64,000 nt of DNA from Clostridia bacterium (GTDB taxonomy: Bacteria > Bacillota > Clostridia > Christensenellales > Borkfalkiaceae): positions 1 to 64,000 of the forward strand of contig CAAGAM010000248.1 in assembly GCA_900767815.1 (NCBI GenBank), written 5' to 3'. A program made the position numbers and the translations under genes. This document shows, piece after piece, positions 35,784-43,275 of this stretch (its first letter is position 1; each line of letters opens with the position of its first letter). The notes under the pieces were generated by a model. That model was not told the DNA's origin. It worked only from the letters and a program-made list of their open reading frames with translations, and ran no database searches.

Positions 35784-35948
35784 GACCGCAACCGCCTTAA
35801 AGCGTGATAATACAACGTTTTAAGTCAAAATTCCGCTTTCGCCTTTTTTCGACGTAATTTCCTTTTTTTTCAACAAATAATACGCTCGATTCGATTTAAT
35901 TTTACCTTTTTTTGTGCTAAAATTAAAGAAAAAAAAGGAGACGCGACT

Positions 35949-36710
35949 ATGGATAAACACGGAATTGTTATACTTGCAGATAACCCGAATAAAGCCGACG
36001 AAATTTCTAAGGCTTTTGAAAACAGCGGCAAATTCACGACTATCGGAAAAACATCGGACGGCGAAGAAGGCGTAAACCTCATATTGAAAAACGACGCGGA
36101 ATTTTGCGTTATCGATCTGATATTGTCGGGGTTGGACGGACTCGGCGTTTTAGACAGACTCAAAGCTTACGGCGCAAAAACCAAAACCGTGGTTTACTCC
36201 TCGCTTACGAGCGACGAGGTTGTGGAAACGTGCATCGCGAAGGGCGCGAGTTTTTACGTCGCAAAACCCTGCCCCGTCGAAACGCTCGTGAGCCGCGTCA
36301 CCGATCTGTTTTTGAACGGCGACCGCTCTAAACTTCAGCCGAACATGCGCGCAGGCAAAATCAATACCTTAGACGAGAGAATAAGCAAAATTTTCATATC
36401 GGTCGGCATCCCGCCGCACATAAAGGGCTACGGATATCTCCGCGAAGGAATAAAAATCGCCGTGGATAACCCCGACGTTATAAACAACATAACCAAAAAA
36501 CTCTACCCGATGATAGGCGAAAGATATCGCACCACGCCGAGCAAAGTGGAAAGAGCCATCCGCCACGCCATCGAAGTTGCCTGGGCAAGGGGAAGAATAG
36601 GAAATATCAACGACCTTTTCGGCGTTCAGACTTATCTTTCGGGTGAAAAACCGACTAACGGCGAATTCATCGCGCTCATCGCCGACAAGATGCTTCTGGA
36701 AGGAGCCTGA
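35949..36710 (+). CDS. spo0A: Sporulation response regulator Spo0A
   Basis: This 253-residue protein is Spo0A, the master regulator of endospore formation. The C-terminal DNA-binding domain is nearly diagnostic: GIPPHIKGYGYLREGIK, AVDNPDVINNITKKLYP, then KVERAIRHAIEVAWARG. The receiver domain has the phosphoacceptor in CVIDLILSGLDGLGVL (near residue 56), a serine in VVYSSLTSDEV and the lysine in YVAKPCPVETL. The acidic pocket at the N-terminus reads VILADNPNK where Spo0A usually has ADDN, so one of the two acids is asparagine. GGAG precedes the ATG. The presence of the gene indicates a spore-forming lineage, but not that this strain still sporulates. Confidence 0.95.
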   Translation: MDKHGIVILADNPNKADEISKAFENSGKFTTIGKTSDGEEGVNLILKNDAEFCVIDLILSGLDGLGVLDRLKAYGAKTKTVVYSSLTSDEVVETCIAKGASFYVAKPCPVETLVSRVTDLFLNGDRSKLQPNMRAGKINTLDERISKIFISVGIPPHIKGYGYLREGIKIAVDNPDVINNITKKLYPMIGERYRTTPSKVERAIRHAIEVAWARGRIGNINDLFGVQTYLSGEKPTNGEFIALIADKMLLEGA

Positions 36711-36800
36711 AACTCTTTCCGAAAAAATAAAATTTTCGGCGAGCGAAAACGATATATTTTAAAAAAAATTATAAAAAACGGAAATTGCACTCAAAAACAG

Positions 36801-36828
36801 TTTACAAATTCATATAATATGATATAAT
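36801..36828 (+). promoter_or_regulatory. Promoter of the zinc-ribbon gene
   Basis: TTTACA (36801-36806), a 16-base spacer and TATAAT (36823-36828) precede the gene by about 70 bases. A weak CCGAAAA/TTTTCGG hairpin after spo0A (about 36720-36740) has no T tract. Confidence 0.65.
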
Positions 36829-36896
36829 TACAGCGCAAAGCATTTTTAGGGGAATAAAACCGTAAAAACGACTCAACATTATATCGGAGAAATTGT

Positions 36897-37451
36897 ATGA
36901 AATATGTGAAGTGTCCGAGGTGCGACCTCAACTACATGCCCGAAGGGGAAAAATATTGCGACGTATGCAAAGCGGAATTAAAATTGGGCCCGACAATCAA
37001 ATTCGCCACGTTCGGCGACGATGACGATAACGAGCAGATTCTCTGCCCGATCTGCAAGCGCAATTATATAGATCCCGGCGAAGAAATGTGCGACGAATGC
37101 CGCGAGGAAAGAAACGATAAGGCGGCTATCGAACCCGAACAGGACGTAGACCTCGATAACGACGAAGGTTGGAGAAACTACCTCGACGAGGACGAAAAGG
37201 AAGCTATCAGCAACAAGCCCGAAGAAGGCGAGGAAATTCTTTCTCTCGACAAGCTCGGAGAAGACGAAGCCAAGGAACTTTTCGACGACGAAGAGGAAGA
37301 AGATACCGATTATTACGACAACGACGTGGACGACAGCGAAGAGGACGATTTCGATTACCCCGAAGCCGACGCTTCCGACTTTGAAGATTACGACGAAGAC
37401 GAAAGCGACGACGAAGACGAAGAGGAAGAGGACGAGGGAGACGATTTTTAA
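36897..37451 (+). CDS. Double zinc-ribbon protein with a highly acidic tail, function unknown
   Basis: I do not recognise a named family. The 184 residues begin with two treble-clef-like zinc sites: CPRC with YCDVC (residues 6-24) and CPICKRNYIDPGEEMCDEC (about 51-69). From residue 80 the chain becomes acidic, and the last 60 residues are mostly Asp and Glu with a few aromatic residues (DYYDNDVDDSEEDDFDYP). Such tails often mimic nucleic acid or bind basic proteins, so a role beside RNA polymerase, ribosomes or a chaperone is possible, but this is inference. CGGAGA precedes the ATG and the gene has its own promoter. It lies between spo0A and the cysteine operon, which gives no clear hint. Confidence 0.7.
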   Translation: MKYVKCPRCDLNYMPEGEKYCDVCKAELKLGPTIKFATFGDDDDNEQILCPICKRNYIDPGEEMCDECREERNDKAAIEPEQDVDLDNDEGWRNYLDEDEKEAISNKPEEGEEILSLDKLGEDEAKELFDDEEEEDTDYYDNDVDDSEEDDFDYPEADASDFEDYDEDESDDEDEEEEDEGDDF

Positions 37452-37493
37452 TCGTTCCGATTTCAAATCCATTCGTTCCGGTTTCAAATCCTT
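37452..37493 (+). repeat. Two 21-base tandem units after the zinc-ribbon gene
   Basis: TCGTTCCGATTTCAAATCC at 37452 is repeated at 37473 as TCGTTCCGGTTTCAAATCC, period 21 with one mismatch. It follows the stop codon directly. A regulatory role is not evident. Confidence 0.85.
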
Positions 37494-37555
37494 TCGTATT
37501 TTGCCGCCGATTACCGCCGCTGTAAGCCGATCGGGAATAACGCCGCGCATTTCGG

Positions 37556-37584
37556 TTGACAAAATATAAAAAATAACATATAAT
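37556..37584 (+). promoter_or_regulatory. Consensus promoter of the cysE-cysS operon
   Basis: TTGACA (37556-37561), 17 bases and TATAAT (37579-37584) match the vegetative consensus exactly. Transcription should begin near 37591 at the start of the T-box leader. Confidence 0.9.
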
Positions 37585-37590
37585 AATAAA

Positions 37591-37844
37591 AAATACAACT
37601 TTAAATCGTTGCGGAAAAGAGTAACGTAAATTTCGGGTTCAGAGAAAAGGCGGTTGGTGAAAGCCTTAACCGGAAGATATGCGAAAGTGCGTTCCGCTGT
37701 TAAGAGGGGTTAACAGCCTTCGGCGCTCCGCCGTTACGGGAGAAATGAGGAAGAGTTTTCGGAGTTTTATCCGCAAAAGCTCTTTGAAGAAAAGTGGAAC
37801 AGCGTTGAAACGCCTTTTCGTGATTAAGCGAAAAGGCGTTTTTT
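37591..37844 (+). promoter_or_regulatory. Cysteine T-box riboswitch leader
   Basis: The leader binds uncharged tRNA and controls a terminator. Stem I closes with GCGGAA (37611-37616) and TTCCGC (37692-37697); its 5' side has AGAGTAACG and its distal loop GGTTGGTGAAAGCC. A TGC cysteine codon lies on the 3' side at 37680-37682, with a second at 37688-37690, as expected for the specifier. The T-box core AAAGTGGAACAGCG (37791-37804) has bulge UGGA, which pairs with the UCCA end of tRNA-Cys. The terminator arms AACGCCTTTTCG and CGAAAAGGCGTT (37809-37840) are followed by TTTTA. The downstream cysE-cysS genes fit a cysteine response. Confidence 0.93.
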
Positions 37845-37867
37845 ATACAAGATTTCGGAGAAAATTT

Positions 37868-38518
37868 ATGTTTTTTAAATCACTTCGGGAAGATATCGCT
37901 TTTGCAAAGCAAAACGACCCCGCAGCGCGCTCGAAATTCGAAATATGGCTCACCTACCCGGGGATACACGCGCTCTCGAGACACAGAATAGCCAATTTCT
38001 TTTATCGACATCATATGAAACTTCTTGCAAGCATAATAAGCAAGTTCGCGAGATTTTTAACGGGAATCGAAATTCATCCCGCGGCGAAAATCGCGCCGGG
38101 CGTTTTTATCGATCACGGCGCGGGCGTTGTCATCGGCGAAACGGCGGTCGTTGAAAAACACGTGCTTATCTACCAATGCGTTACGCTCGGCGGCACGGGA
38201 AAGGACGCGGGCAAACGCCGCCACCCTATAATTAAAGAAGGCTGCGTCATCTCGTGCGGTGCAAAGATTCTCGGCGGAATCACCGTCGGCGAGTTTTCGA
38301 AAGTCGGCGCGGGAAGCGTCGTTTTAAAAGACGTTCCGCCCCACTCCACCGTTGTGGGAGTCCCGGGGCGCGTGGTTAAAATTAAGGGCGAAAAAATCCC
38401 CGACAACACAGCCGACAAATGCGACCCGATTTTGGAAGAGCTTTGTTCTCTCCGCGCGCGGGTTGACGAACTTGAAAGAAAATTGAAATCAGAGGAGAAA
38501 GACAATGAGAATATATAA
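37868..38518 (+). CDS. cysE: Serine O-acetyltransferase
   Basis: CysE transfers acetyl from acetyl-CoA to serine, the first step of cysteine synthesis. The 216 residues begin with a helical part (FKSLREDIAFAKQNDPAARS) and continue as a left-handed beta-helix of hexapeptide repeats. Key segments are ALSRHRIANFFYRH, IEIHPAAKIAPGVFIDHGAG, VVIGETAVVEKHVLIYQCV and TLGGTGKDAGKRRHPIIKEG. The catalytic histidines are in FIDHG and KRRHP. I start at the ATG at 37868 with GGAG upstream; a longer frame would run back through the T-box. It is shorter than E. coli CysE and resembles the Firmicute form. It overlaps cysS by 14 bases. Confidence 0.97.
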   Translation: MFFKSLREDIAFAKQNDPAARSKFEIWLTYPGIHALSRHRIANFFYRHHMKLLASIISKFARFLTGIEIHPAAKIAPGVFIDHGAGVVIGETAVVEKHVLIYQCVTLGGTGKDAGKRRHPIIKEGCVISCGAKILGGITVGEFSKVGAGSVVLKDVPPHSTVVGVPGRVVKIKGEKIPDNTADKCDPILEELCSLRARVDELERKLKSEEKDNENI

Positions 38519-39896
38519 CACCCTTTCGGGAACAAAAGAAGAATTCATTCCCCTTCACGGCAACAAAGTAAACATGTACGCCTGCGGAATTACCGTTTCG
38601 GGCGAAGCGCATATAGGTCATGTTTATCAGGCTCTTATTTATGACATTATAAGAAAATTCCTCATAAAGCAGGGCTACGACGTAACCTATGCGAGAAATT
38701 ACACCGACGTTGACGATAAAATCATCGCGCGCGCAAAGGAAGCGGGCATCCCCGCCGATGCTTACGCGAAAATGATGATAAAGAAAATCGACAAAGTCAT
38801 GCGCGAAATGGAGGTTGACGACCCCGATATCTGGCTCAAAGCTACCGACAATATCGACAACATAATCGATTTCGTGTCCGAACTCATCAAAAAAGGACAT
38901 GCCTACCCCACCCCTAAGGGCGACGTGTATTTCTCCGTCGAATCTTTCCCGCCTTACGGCAGACTTTCGCACAGAAATTTAGAGGACGCGCTTAACGGCG
39001 TGAGAATTGAAAACGACGACGAAAAGAGAAATCCGCTCGACTTTGCTCTTTGGAAAAGCGCGAAAGAAGGCGAAATCTGCTGGGATTCCCCTTGGGGAAA
39101 AGGCAGACCCGGCTGGCACATAGAATGCTCCGCCATGAACAGAAAGGCGTTCGGCGAGCAGATAGACATTCACGGCGGCGGCAGAGACCTTATCTTCCCT
39201 CATCACGAAAACGAAATCGCCCAAACGGAAGCTTTGACGGGCAAACAGTTCGTTAAATACTGGGTACATAACGGACTTATCAAGGTAAACGGACAGAAAA
39301 TGAGTAAATCGCTCGGCAATAGTCTGCTTCTTTCCGACCTTCTGAAGGAATACTCAAACGAAGCGATAAAGTTTGCTCTTCTTTCCACCAACTATCGTAA
39401 CGACATAAACATAACTCCCGAACTCTTCCCCGAAGCCGAAAAACACCTCGCGGAATTTTACAGGGCGTTTGTGGAAGCGGAAAAAGCGGGAATCAAAATC
39501 GAGGGAGATTACCCCGAGATAGACAAAAAGTTCGACGAGGCGATGAGCGACGATTTCAACACCGCCCTCGCGCTTTCCGACCTTTACGCATATTTCAAAC
39601 AAATTCGTTCTTTAATCGCAAAAAAAGACCCCGCGGCGGGCAACATGCTTTCGCAGATAAAGAAGACTTACTCGCTTTTAGGGCTTTTCACCAAAAAACC
39701 CGACGAGTTTGTCAAAAACTACGACAAAACTCACGAAGAACCTATCCCCGAGGACGTTAAAGCCTTAGCCGAAAAAATGCAAAGCGCGAGAACCGAAAAG
39801 AACTACGCGTTATCGGACGAACTTCGCGCCGAAATCTTAAGCAAAGGCTACACGGTAATGATTTCCAAAGACGGCGTATCCGTCAAAAAGGCATAA
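38505..39896 (+). CDS. cysS: Cysteinyl-tRNA synthetase
   Basis: This 463-residue class I synthetase charges tRNA-Cys. The zinc cysteine and HIGH region are MYACGITVSGEAHIGHVYQA, further zinc ligands lie in RPGWHIECSAMN and IHGGGRDLIFPHHENE, and KMSKS is in [11 protein letters not shown] near residue 268. The C-terminal DALR and anticodon domains follow. GAGGAGAAAG before the ATG lies within the end of cysE, so translation is coupled. Sharing one T-box with cysE means that shortage of charged tRNA-Cys raises both cysteine synthesis and charging, a common arrangement in Firmicutes. Confidence 0.97.
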   Translation: MRIYNTLSGTKEEFIPLHGNKVNMYACGITVSGEAHIGHVYQALIYDIIRKFLIKQGYDVTYARNYTDVDDKIIARAKEAGIPADAYAKMMIKKIDKVMREMEVDDPDIWLKATDNIDNIIDFVSELIKKGHAYPTPKGDVYFSVESFPPYGRLSHRNLEDALNGVRIENDDEKRNPLDFALWKSAKEGEICWDSPWGKGRPGWHIECSAMNRKAFGEQIDIHGGGRDLIFPHHENEIAQTEALTGKQFVKYWVHNGLIKVNGQKMSKSLGNSLLLSDLLKEYSNEAIKFALLSTNYRNDINITPELFPEAEKHLAEFYRAFVEAEKAGIKIEGDYPEIDKKFDEAMSDDFNTALALSDLYAYFKQIRSLIAKKDPAAGNMLSQIKKTYSLLGLFTKKPDEFVKNYDKTHEEPIPEDVKALAEKMQSARTEKNYALSDELRAEILSKGYTVMISKDGVSVKKA

Positions 39897-39937
39897 AAAA
39901 GCAAGCCTCCGCAATTGCTGTTCGCACAAGAAAATAT

Positions 39938-39955
39938 GCGTTTATCGACTTATAG
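39938..39955 (-). repeat. Dispersed motif site 10, intergenic
   Basis: The minus strand reads CTATAAGTCGATAAACGC. It is one of two members outside coding sequence, 42 bases after the cysS stop. Confidence 0.6.
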
Positions 39956-39991
39956 CCGTATATTTATATTTCGATTAAGCATAATGTAAAT

Positions 39992-40099
39992 ATGAATAAG
40001 GAAAAAAGATTAGACGAAATAAGAAAAAAGCTCGCCACGGCAGAGCCGTCGGAAATCGGCGGACTTTTGAGCGAGCTTTTTCGGCTTTTTAAAAATTGA
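39992..40099 (+). CDS. Possible 35-residue small protein
   Basis: A short frame encodes a charged, amphipathic peptide beginning MNKEKRLDEIRKKLATAEP and ending SELFRLFKN. There is no clear ribosome binding site. Its DNA also contains arms AAAAAGCTCGC (40025-40035) and GCGAGCTTTTT (40071-40081), so the stretch may simply be a cysS terminator with a large loop. I list it because the composition looks protein-like, but confidence is low. Confidence 0.3.
   Translation: MNKEKRLDEIRKKLATAEPSEIGGLLSELFRLFKN
40025..40081 (+). terminator. Large-loop hairpin after cysS
   Basis: An 11-bp perfect stem, AAAAAGCTCGC with GCGAGCTTTTT, encloses 35 bases with an inner hairpin and ends in T residues. It could terminate the cysE-cysS transcript. 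Confidence 0.55.
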
Positions 40100-40140
40100 T
40101 TGTAAATTATAATATTTCTGCTCTAAAACAATTATCCGAC

Positions 40141-40179
40141 GCAAAAGGTTGACGATATAAAATCAATCAACCTTTTTGC
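40141..40179. terminator. Hairpin upstream of the XRE regulator
   Basis: GCAAAAGGTTGA (40141-40152) and TCAACCTTTTTGC (40167-40179) form a stem of about 12 bp with T residues in the 3' arm. It insulates the XRE gene from upstream transcription. Confidence 0.65.
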
Positions 40180-40207
40180 TTATGCTTAGATGTGGTAACA
40201 TTTATAT

Positions 40208-40247
40208 TATAATACGCCCAATAGGCGTATATCAAGCATTTTACGCC
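40208..40247 (+). promoter_or_regulatory. XRE regulator -10 with an overlapping palindromic operator
   Basis: TATAAT (40208-40213) overlaps ATACGCC-N5-GGCGTAT (40212-40230), a perfect 7+7 inverted repeat, and a third half-site TACGCC lies at 40242-40247. No good -35 is visible. The placement is what an autorepressor would use, and the gene just downstream encodes a DNA-binding protein. Confidence 0.6.
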
Positions 40248-40268
40248 TGATGGTTGTAAAATTTACAT

Positions 40269-40493
40269 ATGAAGACTTTAATTACCATTGAGCAGATCCA
40301 AAGAAATCTATCGGAAGCAATTAAACAAAGCGGGAAAACGCAAACAGAAATAGGCAAAAGTATAGGAATATCGCAACAAACTGTTTCTCATTATATGAAA
40401 GGCGACAAATTGCCCGCACTCGATACGCTTGCGAATTTATGCATATTTTTAGATATCGACCCCGCAGACATTCTATGCACCAAAAATTTTTAA
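40269..40493 (+). CDS. Small XRE-family DNA-binding protein
   Basis: The 74-residue protein is almost only a lambda-repressor-type helix-turn-helix: SEAIKQSGKTQTEIGKSIGI (helices 1-2), SQQTVSHYMKGDKLPALDTL (recognition helix and helix 4) and ANLCIFLDIDPADIL. There is no extra domain, so it should act as a plain dimeric regulator. No ribosome binding site precedes the ATG. A palindrome overlapping the -10 upstream suggests self-repression. The flanking DNA is AT-rich and carries hairpins and a gene relic, so this looks like a small accessory insertion between cysS and mrp. Confidence 0.9.
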   Translation: MKTLITIEQIQRNLSEAIKQSGKTQTEIGKSIGISQQTVSHYMKGDKLPALDTLANLCIFLDIDPADILCTKNF

Positions 40494-40679
40494 ACTACAT
40501 AAAACCAAAAGGAAAGCCCGCCGATAACCTCTAAAAAAGGTATACCCGCGAGCTTTTCATTTTTTTTATTGATTATAAAATAGAAATTTAAGCAATAGTG
40601 CAACCAACTTAATTGGCTACACAGTGTGTAGCGATTTTGAAATACCAAATAAAACTACAACTTAAAATTATAATTACTT
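40494..40679. other. AT-rich gap after the XRE gene
   Basis: It contains an imperfect terminator-like hairpin at about 40513-40565 ending in TTTTTTT, and a palindrome GCTACAC-AGT-GTGTAGC at 40616-40632 that could be a protein-binding site. No gene is seen. Confidence 0.5.
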
Positions 40680-40808
40680 TTATCCTAAAATTACGTTCAT
40701 TGCGTCTTGCAGGTAATTGCCAACGTTTTCTATTTCGCCGCCTTTTTCATTATCGATATATTTTATGATGCTTTCGGACAAGTATTTTCCGACGAATATC
40801 GATATTTT
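40680..40808 (-). pseudogene. Relic of an mrp 3' end
   Basis: Read on the minus strand the frame gives GKYLSESIIKYIDNEKGG, then EIENVGNYLQDAMNVILG and a stop. The last 19 residues differ at one position from the end of the intact mrp gene 1.6 kb away (GEIENVGNYLQDAMTVILG), and the DNA matches over roughly 60 bases including the shared TTTTATCCTAAAAT after the stop. The frame has no start and runs into a stop upstream. It is either a partial duplicate of mrp or the end of a lost paralogue. Confidence 0.75.
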
Positions 40809-40811
40809 TAT

Positions 40812-42296
40812 TTAGTAAGGTAAAACAAAATCGATTTCCTCCGAGCCTAACGCGTGCGTGCCGGGGGTTCTATTGCGCGACTGAACCCTGACAACCTTTT
40901 TAGTTTTCATATTGAACCTATAGATAGCGGGCGCGCTGAGCCAGCCCCTTTTGTCGACAATATAATATAAATCCCCGCATTTAACGCCGTAAGTCGTAAA
41001 TCTCTCCTCGTCCGTCGTCTTCGGGATTTTAACTTTCTTTATTTTGCGGGTTTCGGGATTAAAAACTTTTTCGGTTTTCCAAGTTACGGAATAATCCCAG
41101 TGAATATTTCCGTCTTCTTTCAAACTGAAATATTCCTTCTCCTTGTTCGGGAAAAGGTTCGTAAGATATTCCGTGTTTCCGTTTTCGTCGAAGCTGTAAA
41201 TTTTCGCGTTTTTTCTCGCTAAATATTTTTCTGTCACATAATTTCCCGAATCGTCCTTTACTCGTTTTTCAGCCTCATAAACGTCCTCTTCCAAAAAAAG
41301 TTTTTCGTTTATAAAAGAATATACTTTCGTTTCGGACGGATTTCGGGGAGTAAGATTATACAATTTTTCCGTTTCAATGTCGTAAAGATATATCGACGAC
41401 ATAAGCGTGTATTCCTTAATATAACCGTATCTGTCCTGATATTTCCTGCTTTTCCACGAAACGATGTAAATTTTTCCGTTTTCTATTGTCCGATTATCGA
41501 AATAAACGCTTTCGTCCGTCGGAACAGAAAGAATTTTTTTCTCAGAGCCGTCTGTGACGGATCTTATAATCACTTCGCCGCCGTCTTTCTTTAACAGATA
41601 TCCGTTCGAAAACGCCGTATTTGTTTTTACCTCCTCGTCAATCAGAAACGTTTCGCCCGTAATTTTATTGCAGGAATAATACTCGTCGCCGCTTTCGAAA
41701 ACAAAATAATCCCCATAATCATAAGTAAAATACAATCCTCCCCCGCCATATAAGCCTTCGTCTTTCCTTGTATAATACGCGCGAAGCGAATTTGTTTGCG
41801 GATCATAACTCATTAAAATCGAAAGACTATTTTCGCCGTTTTCAAATGACGCGGGATAATATAATTTGCCCTGTTCGACGGTCAACAAACCTATCCAGGT
41901 CAGTTCATAGGTTTCACCCTCGAATTCGGTTTCGTAACACAACACCTCGTGTGTGCCGTCCTGTATCGAATATTTCATAAAAAAGACTTGCCTGTTTTCT
42001 TCGTCGTCGATAAAGGTTACGTCTAAAAACATCAGTTCGCCGATATAAACGTAATCTCTGACGTAATCGAAAGTATACGTTTTTCCGTCCACCGACAATT
42101 CATTAACAAGAACTTCTTCGTCTTCGCCGTTGGTCTTGCACTTATATAAGCCGCTGTAAATATAATTTCCGTCCCACACGGTGTCCATCGGTTCTTCGTT
42201 GCAAGCCGCAAGAAAAGTTAAAACAAACCCGATACAGATTAAAACCGCCATAAAACTAAACAGCCTGCTTTTTGTCAACGTTTTTCTCAAACTCAT
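40812..42296 (-). CDS. Lipoprotein, probable beta-propeller, function unknown
   Basis: This 494-residue protein has a lipoprotein signal (FSFMAVLICIGFVLTFLAAC, cysteine near residue 32) and then repeated strand-rich units of about 45 residues, such as YIYSGLYKCKTNGEDEEVL, KIYSFDENGNTEYLTNLF and AIYRFNMKTKKVVRVQ. These alternate a reading-like strand with a state-like strand, as in DUF5050-type propeller lipoproteins. Family assignment is by appearance only. I start at 42296 with GGAGG upstream. The gene has its own promoter, which overlaps the mrp terminator, and lies between the intact mrp 3' end and the relic copy. Confidence 0.8.
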   Translation of the reverse strand: MSLRKTLTKSRLFSFMAVLICIGFVLTFLAACNEEPMDTVWDGNYIYSGLYKCKTNGEDEEVLVNELSVDGKTYTFDYVRDYVYIGELMFLDVTFIDDEENRQVFFMKYSIQDGTHEVLCYETEFEGETYELTWIGLLTVEQGKLYYPASFENGENSLSILMSYDPQTNSLRAYYTRKDEGLYGGGGLYFTYDYGDYFVFESGDEYYSCNKITGETFLIDEEVKTNTAFSNGYLLKKDGGEVIIRSVTDGSEKKILSVPTDESVYFDNRTIENGKIYIVSWKSRKYQDRYGYIKEYTLMSSIYLYDIETEKLYNLTPRNPSETKVYSFINEKLFLEEDVYEAEKRVKDDSGNYVTEKYLARKNAKIYSFDENGNTEYLTNLFPNKEKEYFSLKEDGNIHWDYSVTWKTEKVFNPETRKIKKVKIPKTTDEERFTTYGVKCGDLYYIVDKRGWLSAPAIYRFNMKTKKVVRVQSRNRTPGTHALGSEEIDFVLPY

Positions 42297-42322
42297 CGTT
42301 TTTCCTCCTTTTTCTTTATTAA

Positions 42323-42351
42323 ATAATAACATAAAATCGGCGGGATTTCAA
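42323..42351 (-). promoter_or_regulatory. Promoter of the lipoprotein gene
   Basis: On the minus strand TTGAAA (42346-42351), 17 bases and TATTAT (42323-42328) make a good promoter. Its -35 and spacer lie inside the hairpin that ends mrp. Confidence 0.7.
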
Positions 42352-42370
42352 TAGTTCCCGCCGAAATTTT
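42338..42370 (-). terminator. Terminator after mrp
   Basis: CGGCGGGA (42338-42345) and TCCCGCCG (42356-42363) form a strong stem. The minus strand continues GATTTTAT and the plus strand AAATTTTTT. Confidence 0.7.
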
Positions 42371-42407
42371 TTATCAATATTGAATTTATTTTGAAAAGAC
42401 GTTCGTT

Positions 42408-43217
42408 TTATCCTAAAATGACGGTCATTGCATCCTGAAGGTAATTGCCGACGTTTTCTATCTCGCCTTTGTCTGTAAGCTCCGAAAGTTCGGAAGTCAT
42501 CGGGAGTCTGCCGAGAACGGGAATTGAATATTCCGCCGCAACTTCCTCGAGTTTGCTCTTGCCGAAAGGATAAATTTTCGTTTTGCAATCGGGACATTCG
42601 ACGTAGCTCATGTTCTCGATTATTCCGAGAATTTTAATATTCATCATCTCCGCCATTTTAACGGCCTTGGCAACTATCATCGAAACGAGATCCTGCGGGG
42701 TTGTTACGATAACTATTCCGTCAACGGGAAGAGACTGAAAAACAGTGAGCGGAACATCGCCCGTTCCCGGGGGCATGTCGACGTACATATAGTCTACGTC
42801 GTTCCACACGACGTCGGTGTAAAACTGCTTCACCGCGCCGCTTATAACGGGACCTCTCCAGACGACGGGGTCGCTGTCCTCGGGAAGAAGCAGGTTCATC
42901 GACATGATTTTTATACCCTGCTTTGTTATTACGGGGTTAATTTTTTCATCTTCCGTACCCGTTGCCTTTTCGGTTATTCCGAACGCCTTGGGGACGGACG
43001 GACCCGTGATATCGGCGTCTAAAACGGCAACTTTTCTGCCGGTTCTGAGTGTATTCACGGCAAGAAGGTCGGTAACCATCGATTTACCGACGCCCCCTTT
43101 GCCGCTCATGACGGCGATCATCTTTCCGATTTTCGTAGTCTTGAGAGGTTTTGCCATGAAATCTTTCTTTTCGCATGTCTGACCGCAAGTTTCGCAGTCG
43201 TGAGTACAATCGCTCAT
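42408..43217 (-). CDS. mrp: Mrp/NBP35-family iron-sulfur cluster carrier ATPase
   Basis: This 269-residue P-loop ATPase belongs to the Mrp/ApbC/NBP35 family, which carries Fe-S clusters to apoproteins. The Walker A is AVMSGKGGVGKSMVTDLLA near residue 40, followed by VAVLDADITGPSVPKAFG and YMYVDMPPGTGDVPLTV. A Cys-rich N-terminus (CTHDCETCGQTCEKK) and a C-terminal VECPDCKTKIYPFG (CxxC) provide cluster ligands. I start at the ATG at 43217 with AAGGAGATAAA upstream. It follows recF by 58 bases, so it may share the recF transcript. The last 19 codons are duplicated as a relic further along. Confidence 0.95.
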   Translation of the reverse strand: MSDCTHDCETCGQTCEKKDFMAKPLKTTKIGKMIAVMSGKGGVGKSMVTDLLAVNTLRTGRKVAVLDADITGPSVPKAFGITEKATGTEDEKINPVITKQGIKIMSMNLLLPEDSDPVVWRGPVISGAVKQFYTDVVWNDVDYMYVDMPPGTGDVPLTVFQSLPVDGIVIVTTPQDLVSMIVAKAVKMAEMMNIKILGIIENMSYVECPDCKTKIYPFGKSKLEEVAAEYSIPVLGRLPMTSELSELTDKGEIENVGNYLQDAMTVILG

Positions 43218-43255
43218 TTTATCTCCTTTAAGCTCGTCGATTTGTGGCAAAAAAT

Positions 43256-43274
43256 GCCGTTAATCGGCTTATAG
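43256..43274 (-). repeat. Dispersed motif site 11, intergenic
   Basis: The minus strand reads CTATAAGCCGATTAACGGC, two bases from the consensus. It lies between recF and mrp, just after the recF stop. Confidence 0.6.
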
Positions 43275-43275
43275 C

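Noticed and set aside
37452..37493. tRNA T-arm-like GTTTCAAATCC twice
   Set aside because: No acceptor stem, anticodon arm or CCA end surrounds it. It is a short tandem repeat.
39271..39286. Additional motif-like site AACGGACTTATC in cysS
   Set aside because: Only the core resembles the dispersed motif, and TATAAG is broken, so it was not counted.
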